The notes below the pieces were generated by a model. That model was not told where the DNA came from and ran no database searches. It saw only the letters and a program-made list of their open reading frames with translations. From the NCBI RefSeq assembly GCF_007994735.1, contig NZ_VOIL01000001.1, positions 1,054,001 through 1,118,000 of the forward strand: a DNA stretch of 64,000 nt, written 5' to 3'. Position 1 is the stretch's first letter, and each line of letters begins with the position of its first letter. The position numbers were made by a program, and so were the translations under genes. The stretch is from Nesterenkonia populi (lineage in GTDB: Bacteria > Actinomycetota > Actinomycetes > Actinomycetales > Micrococcaceae). Shown in pieces: positions 43,963 through 54,391 of this stretch.

Positions 43963-45719
43963 CGGCACGCACACGTCTGGCCGCCGCTGCTGCTGCCGCG
44001 CTGCTCGCTGCGACCGCCTGCACTCCCACGGTCCCCACCGAGGGGCCGGTGAACACCTCCGACATCGCCCCGGAGCCCGACTACACGCTGAACATCGACC
44101 CGGAGCCGCCGGCTGAGGGAGCGGAGCCCGACGACATCGTCGCCGGGTTCCTGCAGGCGGGCGCGGGCCCCCAGGACGACTACGCCGTCGCCCGTGAGTA
44201 CCTCACGCCGGAGGCCGCCCAGGAGTGGTCCCCGGAGCAGGGCACCCGGGTGTACTCGGAGGACTATGAGCTGATCCCCGACGGCGACTCCGCCTACAGC
44301 CTGCAGGTGCCGGTGGACTCCGCCCTGGACTCGGCGGGCACCATGAGCCACCCGCGCAGCGCGGAGTCCTTCCCCCTGGAGATGGAGCAGGTCGAGGGCG
44401 AGTGGCGCATTGCGACCCCGCCGGATCTCACGATTCTGGAGGAGGGCCAGTTCCAGGCGATCTTCACCGACGTGACGATCTACTTCTTCGACCCGCAGCA
44501 TCGCTTCGCGATCCCGGACACCCGCTGGTTCCTCAACCGGGCCGGGATGCCTGCCCAGATCGCCGGGCGCATCCAGGACGGTCCGGCCGAGTGGCTCAGC
44601 GGCGCGGTGGTCTCCGCGCTGGACGGCACCGATGACGCCTCCGCGCCGACTGTCTCGCTGGACAGGGACAGCCAGGTGGCCACTGTGGGCCTCGACCCGT
44701 CCCTGGTGGGCGGGGCGAGCCCGTTCGAGCTGCTGCTGATGCAGACCCAGCTTGAGATGGCGCTGACCCAGCTCAACACGGTCTCCAGCGTGGAGATCAG
44801 CACCGGTGCGGCTGAGGTGGAGATCCCGGACGAGACCAGCGTCCCGGCGGACCAGCGGCCCGATATCGAGGAGATGCCGTACACCACCTCCACCATGGTG
44901 GGGATCCTGGATGATCAGATCGCGCTGCAGGAGGGCACCACCAGCCTGGAGGTCAGCGGCCTGCCGGACCTCTCCGCCTATGAGCCGCAGGGCCCGGCCC
45001 ACCCGCGGGACGAGGAGGCTGAGGTCTTCGCGTTCCTCGACGGGGATGCCGAGACTATGTACCACATCCGCCCCGGGGAGGATGAGCCCGCCGTCGCGGC
45101 GGAGGGCGAGGACCTGACCCGCCCGTCGATGGACAACTACGGGTGGTCGTGGACGGTCGACAACGAGGACGAGGAGGCCTCCGTGCAGGTCGCCGCATAC
45201 AACGGCGAGCCCGGGTCCGCGCCCCAGCCGGTCTCCGCGGACTGGCTGGAGGGCCGCACAGTGACCTCGCTGCGCCTGGCCCAGGACGGCACCCGGGCAG
45301 CGCTGGTGGTCGAGGACGGCGGGGTGCACACCCTGTACGTGGCCGCCGTCGGCCGCAACTCCGCCGGCACTCCGCGCAGCCTCGGGTCCGGGCAGATGCT
45401 CGAGACCGATCTGGACATCAGTGAGGTCCGCTGGGCCACCAACGACAGCCTGCTCGCCTGGGACCCGGTGGACGGCGACCCGGAGTCGGACGACCCGCCC
45501 ACCACCGTCGGTGAGATCGAACGGATCTGGCTCAGCGGCGACCAGGAGGTGCTGCCCTCCGGTGTGGCCGGCCTGCAGAACGTCGCCTCGGGCGAGGGCC
45601 CCAGCGGGGGCCAGAGGGTCTACGTGGAGGGCAGCGTCAACCCGTTCCTCAACGAGCTCGGCGACGAGTGGGAGCCCAACGATGAGGTCGAGGTCCGGGA
45701 CTTCGCCTACCCCGGCTGA
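43959..45719 (+). CDS. lpqB: Lipoprotein LpqB
   Basis: A 586-residue lipoprotein that interacts with the MtrB sensor domain in studied Actinomycetota. The signal peptide RTRLAAAAAAALLAATAC ends in a lipobox with the modified Cys at residue 21. A GerMN-like domain follows (about 100-260: VTIYFFDPQHRFAIPDTRWF), then a C-terminal beta-propeller-like LpqB domain (LRLAQDGTRAALVVEDGGVH). The start ATG overlaps the mtrB stop by 4 bases. It completes the mtrA-mtrB-lpqB operon. Confidence 0.94.
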   Translation: MTARTRLAAAAAAALLAATACTPTVPTEGPVNTSDIAPEPDYTLNIDPEPPAEGAEPDDIVAGFLQAGAGPQDDYAVAREYLTPEAAQEWSPEQGTRVYSEDYELIPDGDSAYSLQVPVDSALDSAGTMSHPRSAESFPLEMEQVEGEWRIATPPDLTILEEGQFQAIFTDVTIYFFDPQHRFAIPDTRWFLNRAGMPAQIAGRIQDGPAEWLSGAVVSALDGTDDASAPTVSLDRDSQVATVGLDPSLVGGASPFELLLMQTQLEMALTQLNTVSSVEISTGAAEVEIPDETSVPADQRPDIEEMPYTTSTMVGILDDQIALQEGTTSLEVSGLPDLSAYEPQGPAHPRDEEAEVFAFLDGDAETMYHIRPGEDEPAVAAEGEDLTRPSMDNYGWSWTVDNEDEEASVQVAAYNGEPGSAPQPVSADWLEGRTVTSLRLAQDGTRAALVVEDGGVHTLYVAAVGRNSAGTPRSLGSGQMLETDLDISEVRWATNDSLLAWDPVDGDPESDDPPTTVGEIERIWLSGDQEVLPSGVAGLQNVASGEGPSGGQRVYVEGSVNPFLNELGDEWEPNDEVEVRDFAYPG

Positions 45720-46471
45720 TGAGACGGGCCCTGGAAGAGGCATGGCAGCAGGCCGTCGACCTGGTCCTGCCGCAGCAGTGCGTGGGCTGCGCCGCCCCGG
45801 CCGCCGCCCTCTGCCGGGACTGCGCGGAGGACCTGCGGGTTCTCTGCCGGCGGCCCTTCTGGGCCCACCACGCTGCTGAGGCCCTGCCGGTCATCGGAAC
45901 GGCCGGCGCACACGGCGACGGGATCGAGGTGCTTCCGGTGCTCAGCGCTGCGCGGTATGACGGGCTGGTCGCGGAGGCGATGGTCGCGTTCAAGGACCAC
46001 GAACGGGTGAAGCTCGCCTCGGCCCTGGGGCCCGCTCTCGGCCGCGCCGTGCACCAGGCCGCGGCCGCCCTGCTGGCGCCGGAGGAGAGGTGCCTTCTGG
46101 TGTGCCCGCCGGACTCGCTCTCGGCCAGGCTGCGCAGGGGGCGCGTCCCGCTGCGCGAGCTGCTCAGCGCGGCGGACCTGCCGGAGAGGGTCGAGCCGGC
46201 GTTCGGCGTCGTCGGCAGGCCGGCCCGCGCCCAGGCCGCCTCCTTGAAGCCGGGCTCCGCGCAGAAGGCCCGCAGCGCCAGGAGCCGCCGCACCGAGGCC
46301 GCGCAGCTGTCCCTCGCCCCCGCCGGCCGGCGGATGCTGCCCGGAGCGCAGGTGCTGCTGGTCGATGACGTGCTCACCACCGGCTCCACCCTCAAACACC
46401 TCTACGAGACGGTCACCGAGGCGGGCGCGGAGGTCCGCGGCGGCATCGTCCTCGCCGCCGCGCCCCGCTGA
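45719..46471 (+). CDS. ComF-family phosphoribosyltransferase-like protein
   Basis: A 250-residue protein. The N-terminal zinc-ribbon-type cysteines are CVGCAAPAAALCRDC (residues 21-35). The phosphoribosyltransferase fold has the PRPP motif VLLVDDVLTTGSTLKH near 218-233 and AALLAPEERCLLVCPPDSLS. ComF homologues help natural transformation by handling incoming single-stranded DNA, but many non-competent bacteria carry the gene. The start ATG 45719 overlaps the lpqB stop by one base (TGATG). Confidence 0.88.
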   Translation: MRRALEEAWQQAVDLVLPQQCVGCAAPAAALCRDCAEDLRVLCRRPFWAHHAAEALPVIGTAGAHGDGIEVLPVLSAARYDGLVAEAMVAFKDHERVKLASALGPALGRAVHQAAAALLAPEERCLLVCPPDSLSARLRRGRVPLRELLSAADLPERVEPAFGVVGRPARAQAASLKPGSAQKARSARSRRTEAAQLSLAPAGRRMLPGAQVLLVDDVLTTGSTLKHLYETVTEAGAEVRGGIVLAAAPR

Positions 46472-46574
46472 GAGCCGCTCGCCCCTGGTCAGCGGCAGAT
46501 CGCCGTCACCCCCTTCACACCGGGCGCCTGCCCGGCATAGGCTCAAGTATGGGTATCGACTAGACGAGGCCCAT

Positions 46575-46622
46575 CGCACCGGCGGTGGCCTCGGAACCTG
46601 TAAAGGGACCCCCGCCGGTGCG
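46575..46622 (+). promoter_or_regulatory. Long hairpin in the hpf leader
   Basis: CGCACCGGCGG (46575-46585) pairs perfectly with CCGCCGGTGCG (46612-46622), an 11-base-pair GC-rich stem with a 26-base loop, ending 30 bases before the hpf ATG. A possible promoter (TTCACA, 18 bases, TAGGCT) lies upstream at about 46518-46547, so the hairpin would be in the 5' untranslated region. Confidence 0.5.
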
Positions 46623-46652
46623 CGAAACGCGCGAGAGCGAGGAGGACCAGAT

Positions 46653-47396
46653 ATGACCCTGCAGGTGACCTACACCGGACGCGGCATCAGCATCCCCCAG
46701 GCATTCAAAGACCACGTGGAGGCCAAGAGCGACAAGGCCGAGTCCCTGGCGGACAAGGGACAGCGGCTGGAGGTCAAGCTCTCCTCCCAGACCGGCCACC
46801 GCACCGCAGAGACCACCATGGTGGTGGAGCTCACCGTCGTCGGCCGTGGCCCCATCATCCGTTCCGAAGCGCAGGCCGCCGAGAAGTTCGCCGCCTTCGA
46901 GACCGCCTGGGACAAACTCTGCGAACGGCTCCGCAGGGCCCGCGACAAGAAGAAGTCCAAGGCTCACGGCAACGGCAGCGGCCGCGCCAACGGCGGCAGC
47001 CACACCCCGCCCGGGCTGGGCGCGGCGCTCGCCGGCCTCACCCCGGTGGACCCGGACAGGCCGATCTATGAGCAGGTCACGGACGCCGAGCAGGCCGATG
47101 ACGCCCCGCCGGAGGAGGACGCACCCGAGGAGCCGATCCGGATTCGGCGGAAGATCTTCGCCGCTGAGCCGATGAGCGTGGACGCGGCTGTGGACGCGAT
47201 GGAGCTGCTCGGCCACGACTTCTACCTCTACGCGGACGCGGAGACGGGCCAGCCCTCGGCGGTCTACCGCCGCCGCGGATGGACCTACGGAGTCATCTCC
47301 CTCGACACCGCCGCTCATGAGGCAGAAGGAGTGGAGGAGCGTCCCTACCGCCCAGAGAACGGTGCGACGCTCCAGACCCTCCGTCCCGCCGCCTGA
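46653..47396 (+). CDS. hpf: Ribosome hibernation promoting factor (long form)
   Basis: A 247-residue long HPF. The N-terminal domain (about 1-110: LQVTYTGRGISIPQAFKDHV) binds the 30S decoding region. A flexible G/S/P/E-rich linker follows, and the C-terminal dimerisation domain is at 165-225 (IRRKIFAAEPMSVDAAVDAM; LGHDFYLYADAETGQPSAVY; RRRGWTYGVI). Long HPF makes 100S ribosome dimers in stationary phase. The start ATG 46653 has GAGGAGG 8 bases upstream. Confidence 0.95.
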   Translation: MTLQVTYTGRGISIPQAFKDHVEAKSDKAESLADKGQRLEVKLSSQTGHRTAETTMVVELTVVGRGPIIRSEAQAAEKFAAFETAWDKLCERLRRARDKKKSKAHGNGSGRANGGSHTPPGLGAALAGLTPVDPDRPIYEQVTDAEQADDAPPEEDAPEEPIRIRRKIFAAEPMSVDAAVDAMELLGHDFYLYADAETGQPSAVYRRRGWTYGVISLDTAAHEAEGVEERPYRPENGATLQTLRPAA

Positions 47397-47526
47397 GCCC
47401 CTCCCGGCCCGCTGCGGTCACGGGCAGCCGCTGAGGACGAGAGGACAGGGATCTGCGAGTCCGCCGGGCGCACCACCGGTAGACTCCCCTCAGATTTCCT
47501 GACCGCACCGTCTGAAGAGGCTGCCC

Positions 47527-49425
47527 GTGACCGTTCGCCTGTCCCATCTGTTCCTGCGCACCCTGCGTGAGGCTCCCGCCGAGGCTGAGGTGGCCAGCCA
47601 CCGCCTGCTGGTCCGGGCGGGGTACATCCGCCGTGCGGGTGCGGGAATCTACACGTGGCTGCCGCTGGGCCTGAGCGTGCTGCGGAAGATCGAGGGGATC
47701 ATCCGGGAGGAGATGCACGCGATCGGCGCCCAGGAGGTGCACTTTCCGGCGCTGCTGCCCAAGGAGCCGTATGAGGCCACAGGCCGATGGGAGGAGTATG
47801 GGGACGGTATTTTCCGTGTGCCGGACCGTAAGGCGGAGCAGATCGAGTACACGGATGAGAACGGTGAGGCGCAGCACGTTCGCGTTCCGAATCATCTGCT
47901 GGCGCCGACGCACGAAGAGGTCTTCACGCAGCTGGTGAAGGACGTCGCGGGCAGCTACAAGGACCTGCCGCTGAACCTCTACCAGATCCAGACGAAGTAC
48001 CGGGATGAGGCGCGTCCGCGGGCGGGGCTGCTGCGGGGCCGTGAGTTCATCATGAAGGACTCCTACAGCTTCTGCCTCACTGAGGAGGACCAGCAGGCGG
48101 CGTATGACGCGCACCGGGCGGCCTATGTGCGGATCTTTGAGCGGCTCGGTCTGCCGGCGGTGCCGGTGAGCGCGCAGTCGGGCGCAATGGGCGGCTCGGC
48201 CTCGGAGGAGTTTCTGCATCCGAACCCGGTGGGGGAGGACACATTCGTGGAGTCCCCGGGCGGGTACCGCGCGAACGTCGAGGCCGTCACCACGCCCGCG
48301 CCGCAGCCGGTCGACTCCGCCGATGCCCCGGCGGCGGAGGTGCATCTGACCCCGGGCACGGACACGATTGAGACCCTCGTGGCGGCGGCGAATGCCGACC
48401 ATCCCCGCGAGGACCGCGCATGGACCGCGGCGGACACCCTGAAGAATGTCGTCGTCGCGATCATCACCCCGGAGGGCGAGCGGCGTATCGCTGTCATCGC
48501 GGTGCCGGGCGACCGTGAGGTGGACCTGAAGCGCGCCGAGGCGACGATCGGGCCCAAGCTGGGGATCGACGGCGAAGTGCAGCTGGAGGCCGCGGACGAG
48601 GCTGACCTGAGGGCGAACCCGGCGCTGGTGCGGGGCTACATCGGCCCGGGCCTGACGCTGGACGCCCCGCAGCTGGGCGCGGGCCTCGATGCCGAGTCGG
48701 TCACCGGCATCCCATACCTGGTGGACCCCCGCATCGTTGCCGGCACCCGCTGGATCACCGGGGCCAACGAGCAGGACAAGCACGTCTTCGGGCTGGTCGC
48801 CGGCCGAGACTTCTCCTGGGACGGGACCATCGAGTCCGTCGTCGTGCGCGATGGGGATCCCGCCCCGGACGGCTCCGGCCCGCTGTCGGCCCGCCGGGGC
48901 ATTGAGATGGGGCACATCTTCATGCTCGGCAAGCGGTACGCGGAGGCGCTGGGCCTGCAGCTGCTCAACGCCGAGGGCAGGCTGCAGACTGTCACCATGG
49001 GCTCCTACGGCTTCGGCGTGACCCGCGCGCTGGCGGCCCTGGCGGAGTCCTCACACGACGACAAGGGCCTGATCTGGCCGCTCGCCGTGGCTCCCGCGCA
49101 CGTGCATCTGGTGGCGACCGGCAAGGGCGAGGAGATCTTCGAGTACGCGGACCAGCTGGCCGGCCAGCTGGAGGCTGCCGGCATCGAGGTCATCTACGAC
49201 GACCGGCCCAAGGTCTCCCCGGGCGTGAAGTTCGGGGACGCGGAGCTGCTGGGCGTGCCGAACATCGTGATCGTCGGGCGGGGCCTGAAGGACGGCACCG
49301 TGGAGCTGAAGGACCGCCGCACCGGCGAGGTCACCGAGCTGGACGCCGAAGCCGCCGCGGCCAGCGTCGCGGCACACGTGCAGGCGCAGCTCCAGATGGG
49401 TCTGGGGCGGGTGAGTCCCAGATAA
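47527..49425 (+). CDS. proS: Prolyl-tRNA synthetase
   Basis: A 632-residue class II aminoacyl-tRNA synthetase. The N-terminus [20 protein letters not shown] is followed by [20 protein letters not shown] (motif 1 region) and [20 protein letters not shown] (motif 2). A YbaK-like editing insert of about 190 residues (about 240-430) comes next, then motif 3 [16 protein letters not shown]. The C-terminal anticodon domain has [13 protein letters not shown]. The bacterial type with editing insert is 570-630 residues, so it is complete. The start is GTG 47527. A TAGACT box at about 47481 may be its -10. Confidence 0.96.
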   Translation: MTVRLSHLFLRTLREAPAEAEVASHRLLVRAGYIRRAGAGIYTWLPLGLSVLRKIEGIIREEMHAIGAQEVHFPALLPKEPYEATGRWEEYGDGIFRVPDRKAEQIEYTDENGEAQHVRVPNHLLAPTHEEVFTQLVKDVAGSYKDLPLNLYQIQTKYRDEARPRAGLLRGREFIMKDSYSFCLTEEDQQAAYDAHRAAYVRIFERLGLPAVPVSAQSGAMGGSASEEFLHPNPVGEDTFVESPGGYRANVEAVTTPAPQPVDSADAPAAEVHLTPGTDTIETLVAAANADHPREDRAWTAADTLKNVVVAIITPEGERRIAVIAVPGDREVDLKRAEATIGPKLGIDGEVQLEAADEADLRANPALVRGYIGPGLTLDAPQLGAGLDAESVTGIPYLVDPRIVAGTRWITGANEQDKHVFGLVAGRDFSWDGTIESVVVRDGDPAPDGSGPLSARRGIEMGHIFMLGKRYAEALGLQLLNAEGRLQTVTMGSYGFGVTRALAALAESSHDDKGLIWPLAVAPAHVHLVATGKGEEIFEYADQLAGQLEAAGIEVIYDDRPKVSPGVKFGDAELLGVPNIVIVGRGLKDGTVELKDRRTGEVTELDAEAAAASVAAHVQAQLQMGLGRVSPR

Positions 49426-49434
49426 ACTGGGCCT

Positions 49435-49986
49435 ATGGCTGTAGCACCGCGCGCTGGATCTGACCGCCGCTTCCCGGATGACCGCACCCGGCGGATCGCT
49501 GAGCTCATCGAGCCGACGGTGGAGGCTCATGGCCTCTACCTGGAGGAGCTGCGTCTGAAGCCGGGCGCCACCGCGCATCTTCAGGTGGTGGTGGACTACT
49601 TCTCGGGCACGGACAGCGTGGACCTGGACACCCTGGCGGGGCTCTCCCAGGCGCTGGATGTGGTGCTGGACAAGCACGCGGAGTCTGGTCCGCTGGGGGA
49701 GCTGGACGCCTATGAGCTGGAGGTCACCACCCCGGGCGCGACCCGTCCGCTGACGGAGCCGCGGCACTACCGCCGCAGCCTGGGGCGGACCGTGGAGGTC
49801 GAGCGGCAGGGCGAGGCCCCCGTCGTCGGGCGTCTGAAGGACGTGGATGACGAGGCGGTCACCGTCCAGGAGATCAAGGAGCCGCCCAAGAAGGGAATGC
49901 GGCCGAAGGCGGGCCCGGAAACACGCGTGCCGTTCGCGTCGATCGCCCGTGTCCGCGTACAGGTAGAGTTTTCCCACCAGGAGTAA
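49435..49986 (+). CDS. rimP: Ribosome maturation factor RimP
   Basis: A 183-residue factor for 30S assembly. The N-terminal domain has IAELIEPTVEAHGLYLEELR and the strand HLQVVVDYFSGTDSVDLDTL. The LDAYELEVTTPGATRPLTEP motif is the family hallmark (commonly Y-x-L-E-V-S-S-P-G). The SH3-like C-terminal domain follows. First gene of the rimP-nusA-ylxR-infB group. Confidence 0.95.
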   Translation: MAVAPRAGSDRRFPDDRTRRIAELIEPTVEAHGLYLEELRLKPGATAHLQVVVDYFSGTDSVDLDTLAGLSQALDVVLDKHAESGPLGELDAYELEVTTPGATRPLTEPRHYRRSLGRTVEVERQGEAPVVGRLKDVDDEAVTVQEIKEPPKKGMRPKAGPETRVPFASIARVRVQVEFSHQE

Positions 49987-50037
49987 CGACGTCGGGCGTG
50001 CCGCGGATCGGATCAGCGGCAAGCTGGGAGGCAATAA

Positions 50038-51009
50038 GTGGATATCGATATGAGCGCGCTGCGCATGCTCGTCGCCGAGCGTGACATTCCTCTGGAGCGG
50101 CTGATGCCGGCCATCGAGCAGGCGCTGCTGCTGGCGTACCAGAAGTCCCCGGGGGCGCTCCAGCAGGCGCGGGCGGAGATCGATGAGAAGAGCGGCCACG
50201 TCACTATCTGGGCCAAGGAGCTCGATGAGGACGGCAGCGCCGTCGGGGAGTTCGACGACACTCCAAAGAACTTCGGCCGGGTGGCGGCCTCCACGGCCCG
50301 ACAGGTCATCATGCAGCGCATCCGCGATGCTGAGGACGATCAGGTCCTGGGTGAGTTCAAGGGCCGTGAGGGCGAGCTGATCTCCGGGATCGTCCAGCAG
50401 GGCCGGCACCCGGAGATGGTGCAGGTGGACATCGGCGGAACCGAGGCGGTGCTGCCCCCCCAGGAGCAGGCACCGGGGGAGGCCTATTCGCACGGTGCCC
50501 GGCTGCGCGCCTATGTGGTGGAGGCCCGCCGCGGGTTCAAGGGTCCCTCGATCACCCTGTCGCGCTCCCACCCGGGACTGGTCAAGAAGCTGTTCGCCCA
50601 CGAGGTGCCGGAGATCGCCGACGGCACGGTGGAGATCACCTCGATCGCCCGCGAGGCGGGCCACCGCACCAAGATCTCGGTGCGCCCCACCCAGCCCGGC
50701 ATCAACGCGAAGGGCGCCTGCATCGGCGCGATGGGCTCCCGCGTGCGTGCGGTGATGACGGAGCTCAACGACGAGAAGATCGACATCATCGACTACGACG
50801 AGGACCCGGCCACGTTCATCGCGAACGCGCTCTCGCCGTCCAAGGTGAGCTCGGTCACCGTCCTGGACGAGGCGCAGCGCTCGGCCCGTGCCGTCGTCCC
50901 GGAGTACCAGCTGTCCCTGGCGATCGGCAAGGAGGGGCAGAACGCCCGCCTGGCCGCGAAGCTCACAGGCTGGCGGATCGACATCGTCTCTGACTCCTCC
51001 GCGAACTGA
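50038..51009 (+). CDS. nusA: Transcription termination/antitermination protein NusA
   Basis: A 323-residue NusA of the short actinobacterial kind. The N-terminal RNA polymerase-binding domain spans about 1-105. The S1 domain follows ([20 protein letters not shown]), then two KH domains: [20 protein letters not shown] with [18 protein letters not shown], and [20 protein letters not shown]. No C-terminal acidic repeats as in E. coli are present, which is normal here. The start is GTG 50038 with GGGAGG 8 bases upstream. Confidence 0.96.
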   Translation: MDIDMSALRMLVAERDIPLERLMPAIEQALLLAYQKSPGALQQARAEIDEKSGHVTIWAKELDEDGSAVGEFDDTPKNFGRVAASTARQVIMQRIRDAEDDQVLGEFKGREGELISGIVQQGRHPEMVQVDIGGTEAVLPPQEQAPGEAYSHGARLRAYVVEARRGFKGPSITLSRSHPGLVKKLFAHEVPEIADGTVEITSIAREAGHRTKISVRPTQPGINAKGACIGAMGSRVRAVMTELNDEKIDIIDYDEDPATFIANALSPSKVSSVTVLDEAQRSARAVVPEYQLSLAIGKEGQNARLAAKLTGWRIDIVSDSSAN

Positions 51010-51033
51010 GAAAAGGGCGGGGTGTAGACTAGT

Positions 51034-51312
51034 TTGGTCCCAGTTCGGACCTGCATCGGCTGCCGCCGGCGGTCTGAGCAGGATGATGTCGTCCGATTCG
51101 CCCTTCAGGGCGGTCAGGTGAGACCTGATCCCGCACGCCGGATGCCCGGCCGCGGGGCGTGGCTTCACCCTGACCGTAAGTGCTTCGAGGCAGCGCTGAA
51201 GCGGAGAGCCTTCAACCGGGCTTTCCGCACGGCTGTCAGCACCGAGGGGCTGGAGTACGACGACGTCGCAGTACATGTGTCCACCGACAAGAGAACGGGT
51301 TTGAAGGAATGA
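51034..51312 (+). CDS. ylxR: YlxR-family RNA-binding protein
   Basis: A 92-residue protein between nusA and infB. The conserved start [20 protein letters not shown] is followed by [20 protein letters not shown]. The GRGA(Y/W) motif and lysine/arginine surface are typical, and the fold is an RNA-binding or nucleoid-associated one. The start is a rare TTG at 51034, chosen because homologues begin at this residue and no ATG or GTG is available. A TAGACT box 3 bases upstream of it might drive leaderless transcription. Confidence 0.88.
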   Translation: MVPVRTCIGCRRRSEQDDVVRFALQGGQVRPDPARRMPGRGAWLHPDRKCFEAALKRRAFNRAFRTAVSTEGLEYDDVAVHVSTDKRTGLKE

Positions 51313-51472
51313 ACACCCGATGAAAGCGGCAGGATGAGCGCCCGATGACGCCCACACCTTTCCTGCCAGGGAAGCTCAAGAACGTTCAACGGCCCAGGTC
51401 GGTGAGCCGCTGAGAGCCACAGCCCCGCTGTGACTTCCAGCGGGGCATCGCGCGGGCCAGACAAGGAGAAAT

Positions 51473-54244
51473 GTGGCCAAGGCCCGCGTACACGAGATCG
51501 CCAAAGAACTCGGTGTCACATCGAAGGAAGCGCTCGCCAAGCTCGAAGAGCTGGGCGAGTTTGTGAAGTCGCCGTCCTCCACGGTTGAGCCGCCGGTAGC
51601 TAAGAAGCTCCGCAGCGCGTTCCCCAAGCCGGAGGCTGACGGCGCCTCGGAGAAGTCCGAGTCCAAGCCTGCAGCGCCCGCCGCTGCCAAGCCCGCCCCT
51701 AAGCCCGGTTCGGCTGCGCCGAAGCCCGGCGCGCCCAAGCCTGCCCCGGCCAAGGCTGCTGAGAAGCCTGCTCAGCCGGCTGCCGGTGAGGCCGCCCAGC
51801 CCGCCGCGCAGAAGGACGAGTCCGGTGCGGAGTCCAAGCCCGAGCCGAAGGCCCAGGGCGGATCCCCGTCTGAGGCCCCGGCTGCTGACGCTCCCAAGCC
51901 GGGTCAGGGCAAGCCTGCTCCGAAGCCGGGCGGCCCCAAGCCGGCCCCGCGCTCCGGCGGCAACAACCCGTTCGGGGTCTCCGGCGGCCAGCCGGCTCCC
52001 CGTCCTCGCGGGGGCACGCCCCGTCCGGGCAACAACCCGTTCGCCTCCCAGCAGGGGATGCGCGGCACCGGCGGCCCGCGTCCGCGCGGCGGCCAGGGCG
52101 GCACCGGCGGCGCACCGCGTCCCGGCCAGCGTCCCGGCGCCCCGGCGGCACCCGGTCGTCCCGCTCCGAAGCCGGGCGCTCCCAAGCCGTCCATGATGCC
52201 CGGCCAGGCCCCGGCTCCCTCGGGCCCGGGCCGCGGCGGTCCTGGTGGCCCTCCGGGCCGTCCGGGCGGCGGACCTCCCCGCGGCCGCGGCGGCGGCCCT
52301 CGTCGCGGCGGTGCCGCGGGTGCTTTCGGCCGCGGCGGCGGCAAGTCCAAGGCACGCAAGTCGAAGCGGGCCAAGCGTCAGGAGCTGGAGGAGAAGCAGA
52401 CTCGCGAGATCGGCGGTGTGCGTGTCCCCAAGGGCGACGGCAGCACCGTGCTGCGTCTGCGCCGCGGCTCATCCCTGGCGGACTTCGCGGAGAAGATCGG
52501 CGCCGAGCCGGCAGCCCTGATCACGGTGCTGATGAGGCTGGGCGAGATGGCGACCGCCAACCAGTCCCTGGACGAGGAGACCTTCCAGCTGCTCGGCGAG
52601 GAGCTGGGCTACCAGGTCCAGATCGTCTCCCCGGAGGACGAGGACCGTGAGCTGCTCGAGTCCTTCGACATCAACCTGGAGGACGAGGCCGCCAACGAGG
52701 CCCAGGAGGACCTGCAGGCCCGTGGCCCGGTGGTGACCGTGATGGGTCACGTCGACCACGGCAAGACCCGCCTGCTGGACGCCATCCGCTCCTCCAAGGT
52801 CACGGAGGGCGAGGCCGGCGGCATCACCCAGCACATCGGCGCCTACCAGGTGCCGGTGCCGCACGAGGGTGAGGAGCGTCAGCTGACCTTCATCGACACC
52901 CCGGGCCACGAGGCGTTCACCGCGATGCGTGCCCGTGGTGCCAAGGTCACCGACATCGCCGTGCTGGTGGTCGCCGCAGACGACGGCGTCATGCCGCAGA
53001 CGGTGGAGGCCCTGAACCACGCGAAGGCCGCCGGTGTGCCGGTGGTGGTCGCGGTCAACAAGATCGACAAGGACGGCGCCCAGCCGGACAAGATCCGCGG
53101 CCAGCTCACCGAGTACGAGCTGGTGCCCGAGGAGTACGGCGGCGACACGATGTTCGTGGACGTCTCCGCGCGGAACAACCAGAACATCGAGGAGCTGCTC
53201 GAAGCAGTCCTGCTGACCTCCGACGCGGCCCTGGAGCTGCGGGCCAACCCGGAGAAGGAGGCCCGCGGTGTGGCCATCGAGGCTCACCTGGACCGCGGTC
53301 GCGGCCCGGTCGCCACGGTGCTGGTGCAGTCCGGCACGCTGAAGGTCGGCGACAACATGGTGGCCGGCAACGGCTTCGGCCGTGTGCGCGCCATGTTCGA
53401 CGAGCACGGCGAGGCCGTGGTGGAGGCTGGCCCGTCCCGTCCCGTCCAGGTGCTGGGCCTGTCCACGGTGCCGCGCGCCGGTGACAGCTTCCTGGTCACC
53501 CATGATGACCGCACCGCCCGTCAGATCGCTGAGAAGCGTGAGGCGGCCGAGCGCAACGCGCTGCTGGCCAAGCGTCGCAAGCGCGTCTCCCTGGAGAACT
53601 TCGACCAGGTGGTCGCAGAGGGCAAGATCGACACGCTCAACCTCATCCTCAAGGGCGATGTCTCTGGTGCCGTGGAGGCCCTGGAGGACGCCCTGCTGCA
53701 GATCGATGTGGGCGACGAGGTCCAGCTGCGGGTCATCCACCGCGGCGTGGGCGCCATCACCCAGAACGACGTCAACCTGGCCACCGTGGACAACGCGGTG
53801 ATCGTCGGGTTCAACGTCCGCCCGGCTGAGCGCGTCACCCAGCTGGCCGAGGAGGAGGGCGTTGACATGCGCTTCTACTCGGTCATCTACGCGGCCATCG
53901 ATGACATCGAGGCTGCGCTGAAGGGCATGCTGAAGCCGGAGTACGAGGAGGTGTCGCTGGGCTCCGCCGAGGTCCGTGAGGTCTTCCGCTCCTCCAAGTT
54001 CGGCAACATCGCCGGTTCGATCGTCCGCTCCGGCGTGATCCGCCGCAACGCCAAGGCCCGCCTGGTCCGCGACGGCAGCGTGGTGGGCGATAACCTCACC
54101 ATCGATTCGCTGAAGCGGTTCAAGGACGATGCCACCGAGGTCCGCGACGGATTCGAGTGCGGCATCGGCCTGGGCTCCTTCAACAACATCCAGGAAGGCG
54201 ACACCATCGAGACCTGGGAGATGCGCGAGATCCCGCGCACCTGA
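51473..54244 (+). CDS. infB: Translation initiation factor IF-2
   Basis: A 923-residue GTPase placing initiator tRNA on the 30S subunit. The N-terminal IF2_N domain ([20 protein letters not shown]) is followed by about 270 residues of A/K/P, then R/G/P-rich low-complexity sequence with repeats such as KPGAPKPAP and [16 protein letters not shown] second IF2_N domain lies at about 320-375. The G domain has [12 protein letters not shown] near 425, DTPGHEAF near 471 and NKID near 527. Domains II, III and C2 follow ([12 protein letters not shown] at the end). The start GTG 51473 has AAGGAG 6 bases upstream. Confidence 0.97.
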   Translation: MAKARVHEIAKELGVTSKEALAKLEELGEFVKSPSSTVEPPVAKKLRSAFPKPEADGASEKSESKPAAPAAAKPAPKPGSAAPKPGAPKPAPAKAAEKPAQPAAGEAAQPAAQKDESGAESKPEPKAQGGSPSEAPAADAPKPGQGKPAPKPGGPKPAPRSGGNNPFGVSGGQPAPRPRGGTPRPGNNPFASQQGMRGTGGPRPRGGQGGTGGAPRPGQRPGAPAAPGRPAPKPGAPKPSMMPGQAPAPSGPGRGGPGGPPGRPGGGPPRGRGGGPRRGGAAGAFGRGGGKSKARKSKRAKRQELEEKQTREIGGVRVPKGDGSTVLRLRRGSSLADFAEKIGAEPAALITVLMRLGEMATANQSLDEETFQLLGEELGYQVQIVSPEDEDRELLESFDINLEDEAANEAQEDLQARGPVVTVMGHVDHGKTRLLDAIRSSKVTEGEAGGITQHIGAYQVPVPHEGEERQLTFIDTPGHEAFTAMRARGAKVTDIAVLVVAADDGVMPQTVEALNHAKAAGVPVVVAVNKIDKDGAQPDKIRGQLTEYELVPEEYGGDTMFVDVSARNNQNIEELLEAVLLTSDAALELRANPEKEARGVAIEAHLDRGRGPVATVLVQSGTLKVGDNMVAGNGFGRVRAMFDEHGEAVVEAGPSRPVQVLGLSTVPRAGDSFLVTHDDRTARQIAEKREAAERNALLAKRRKRVSLENFDQVVAEGKIDTLNLILKGDVSGAVEALEDALLQIDVGDEVQLRVIHRGVGAITQNDVNLATVDNAVIVGFNVRPAERVTQLAEEEGVDMRFYSVIYAAIDDIEAALKGMLKPEYEEVSLGSAEVREVFRSSKFGNIAGSIVRSGVIRRNAKARLVRDGSVVGDNLTIDSLKRFKDDATEVRDGFECGIGLGSFNNIQEGDTIETWEMREIPRT

Positions 54245-54313
54245 GTCGGCTCCGCGGGCGGGCACAGGCTCCCCTCCGCGCGCGGCCGCGCTGCCGCGGC
54301 CTTCACGCCTCGG

Positions 54314-54352
54314 CACGTTCGGGGGATCGCGATAAGCGGTCCCCCGAACGTG
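54314..54352. terminator. Strong hairpin between infB and rbfA
   Basis: CACGTTCGGGGGA (54314-54326) and TCCCCCGAACGTG (54340-54352) form a perfect 13-base-pair stem with a 13-base loop. It is 70 bases after infB and 40 bases before rbfA. The tail TTCTAGG is not a strong T-run, so it may be a partial terminator or an RNA-processing site. Confidence 0.6.
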
Positions 54353-54391
54353 TTCTAGGCTGGCTACAAACCCTCTGAGAGGAGACACACC

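Noticed and set aside
41581..43974. 797-residue minus-strand frame opposite mtrA and mtrB
   Set aside because: It is antisense to two well-conserved genes, rich in H, Q, R and D without any motif.
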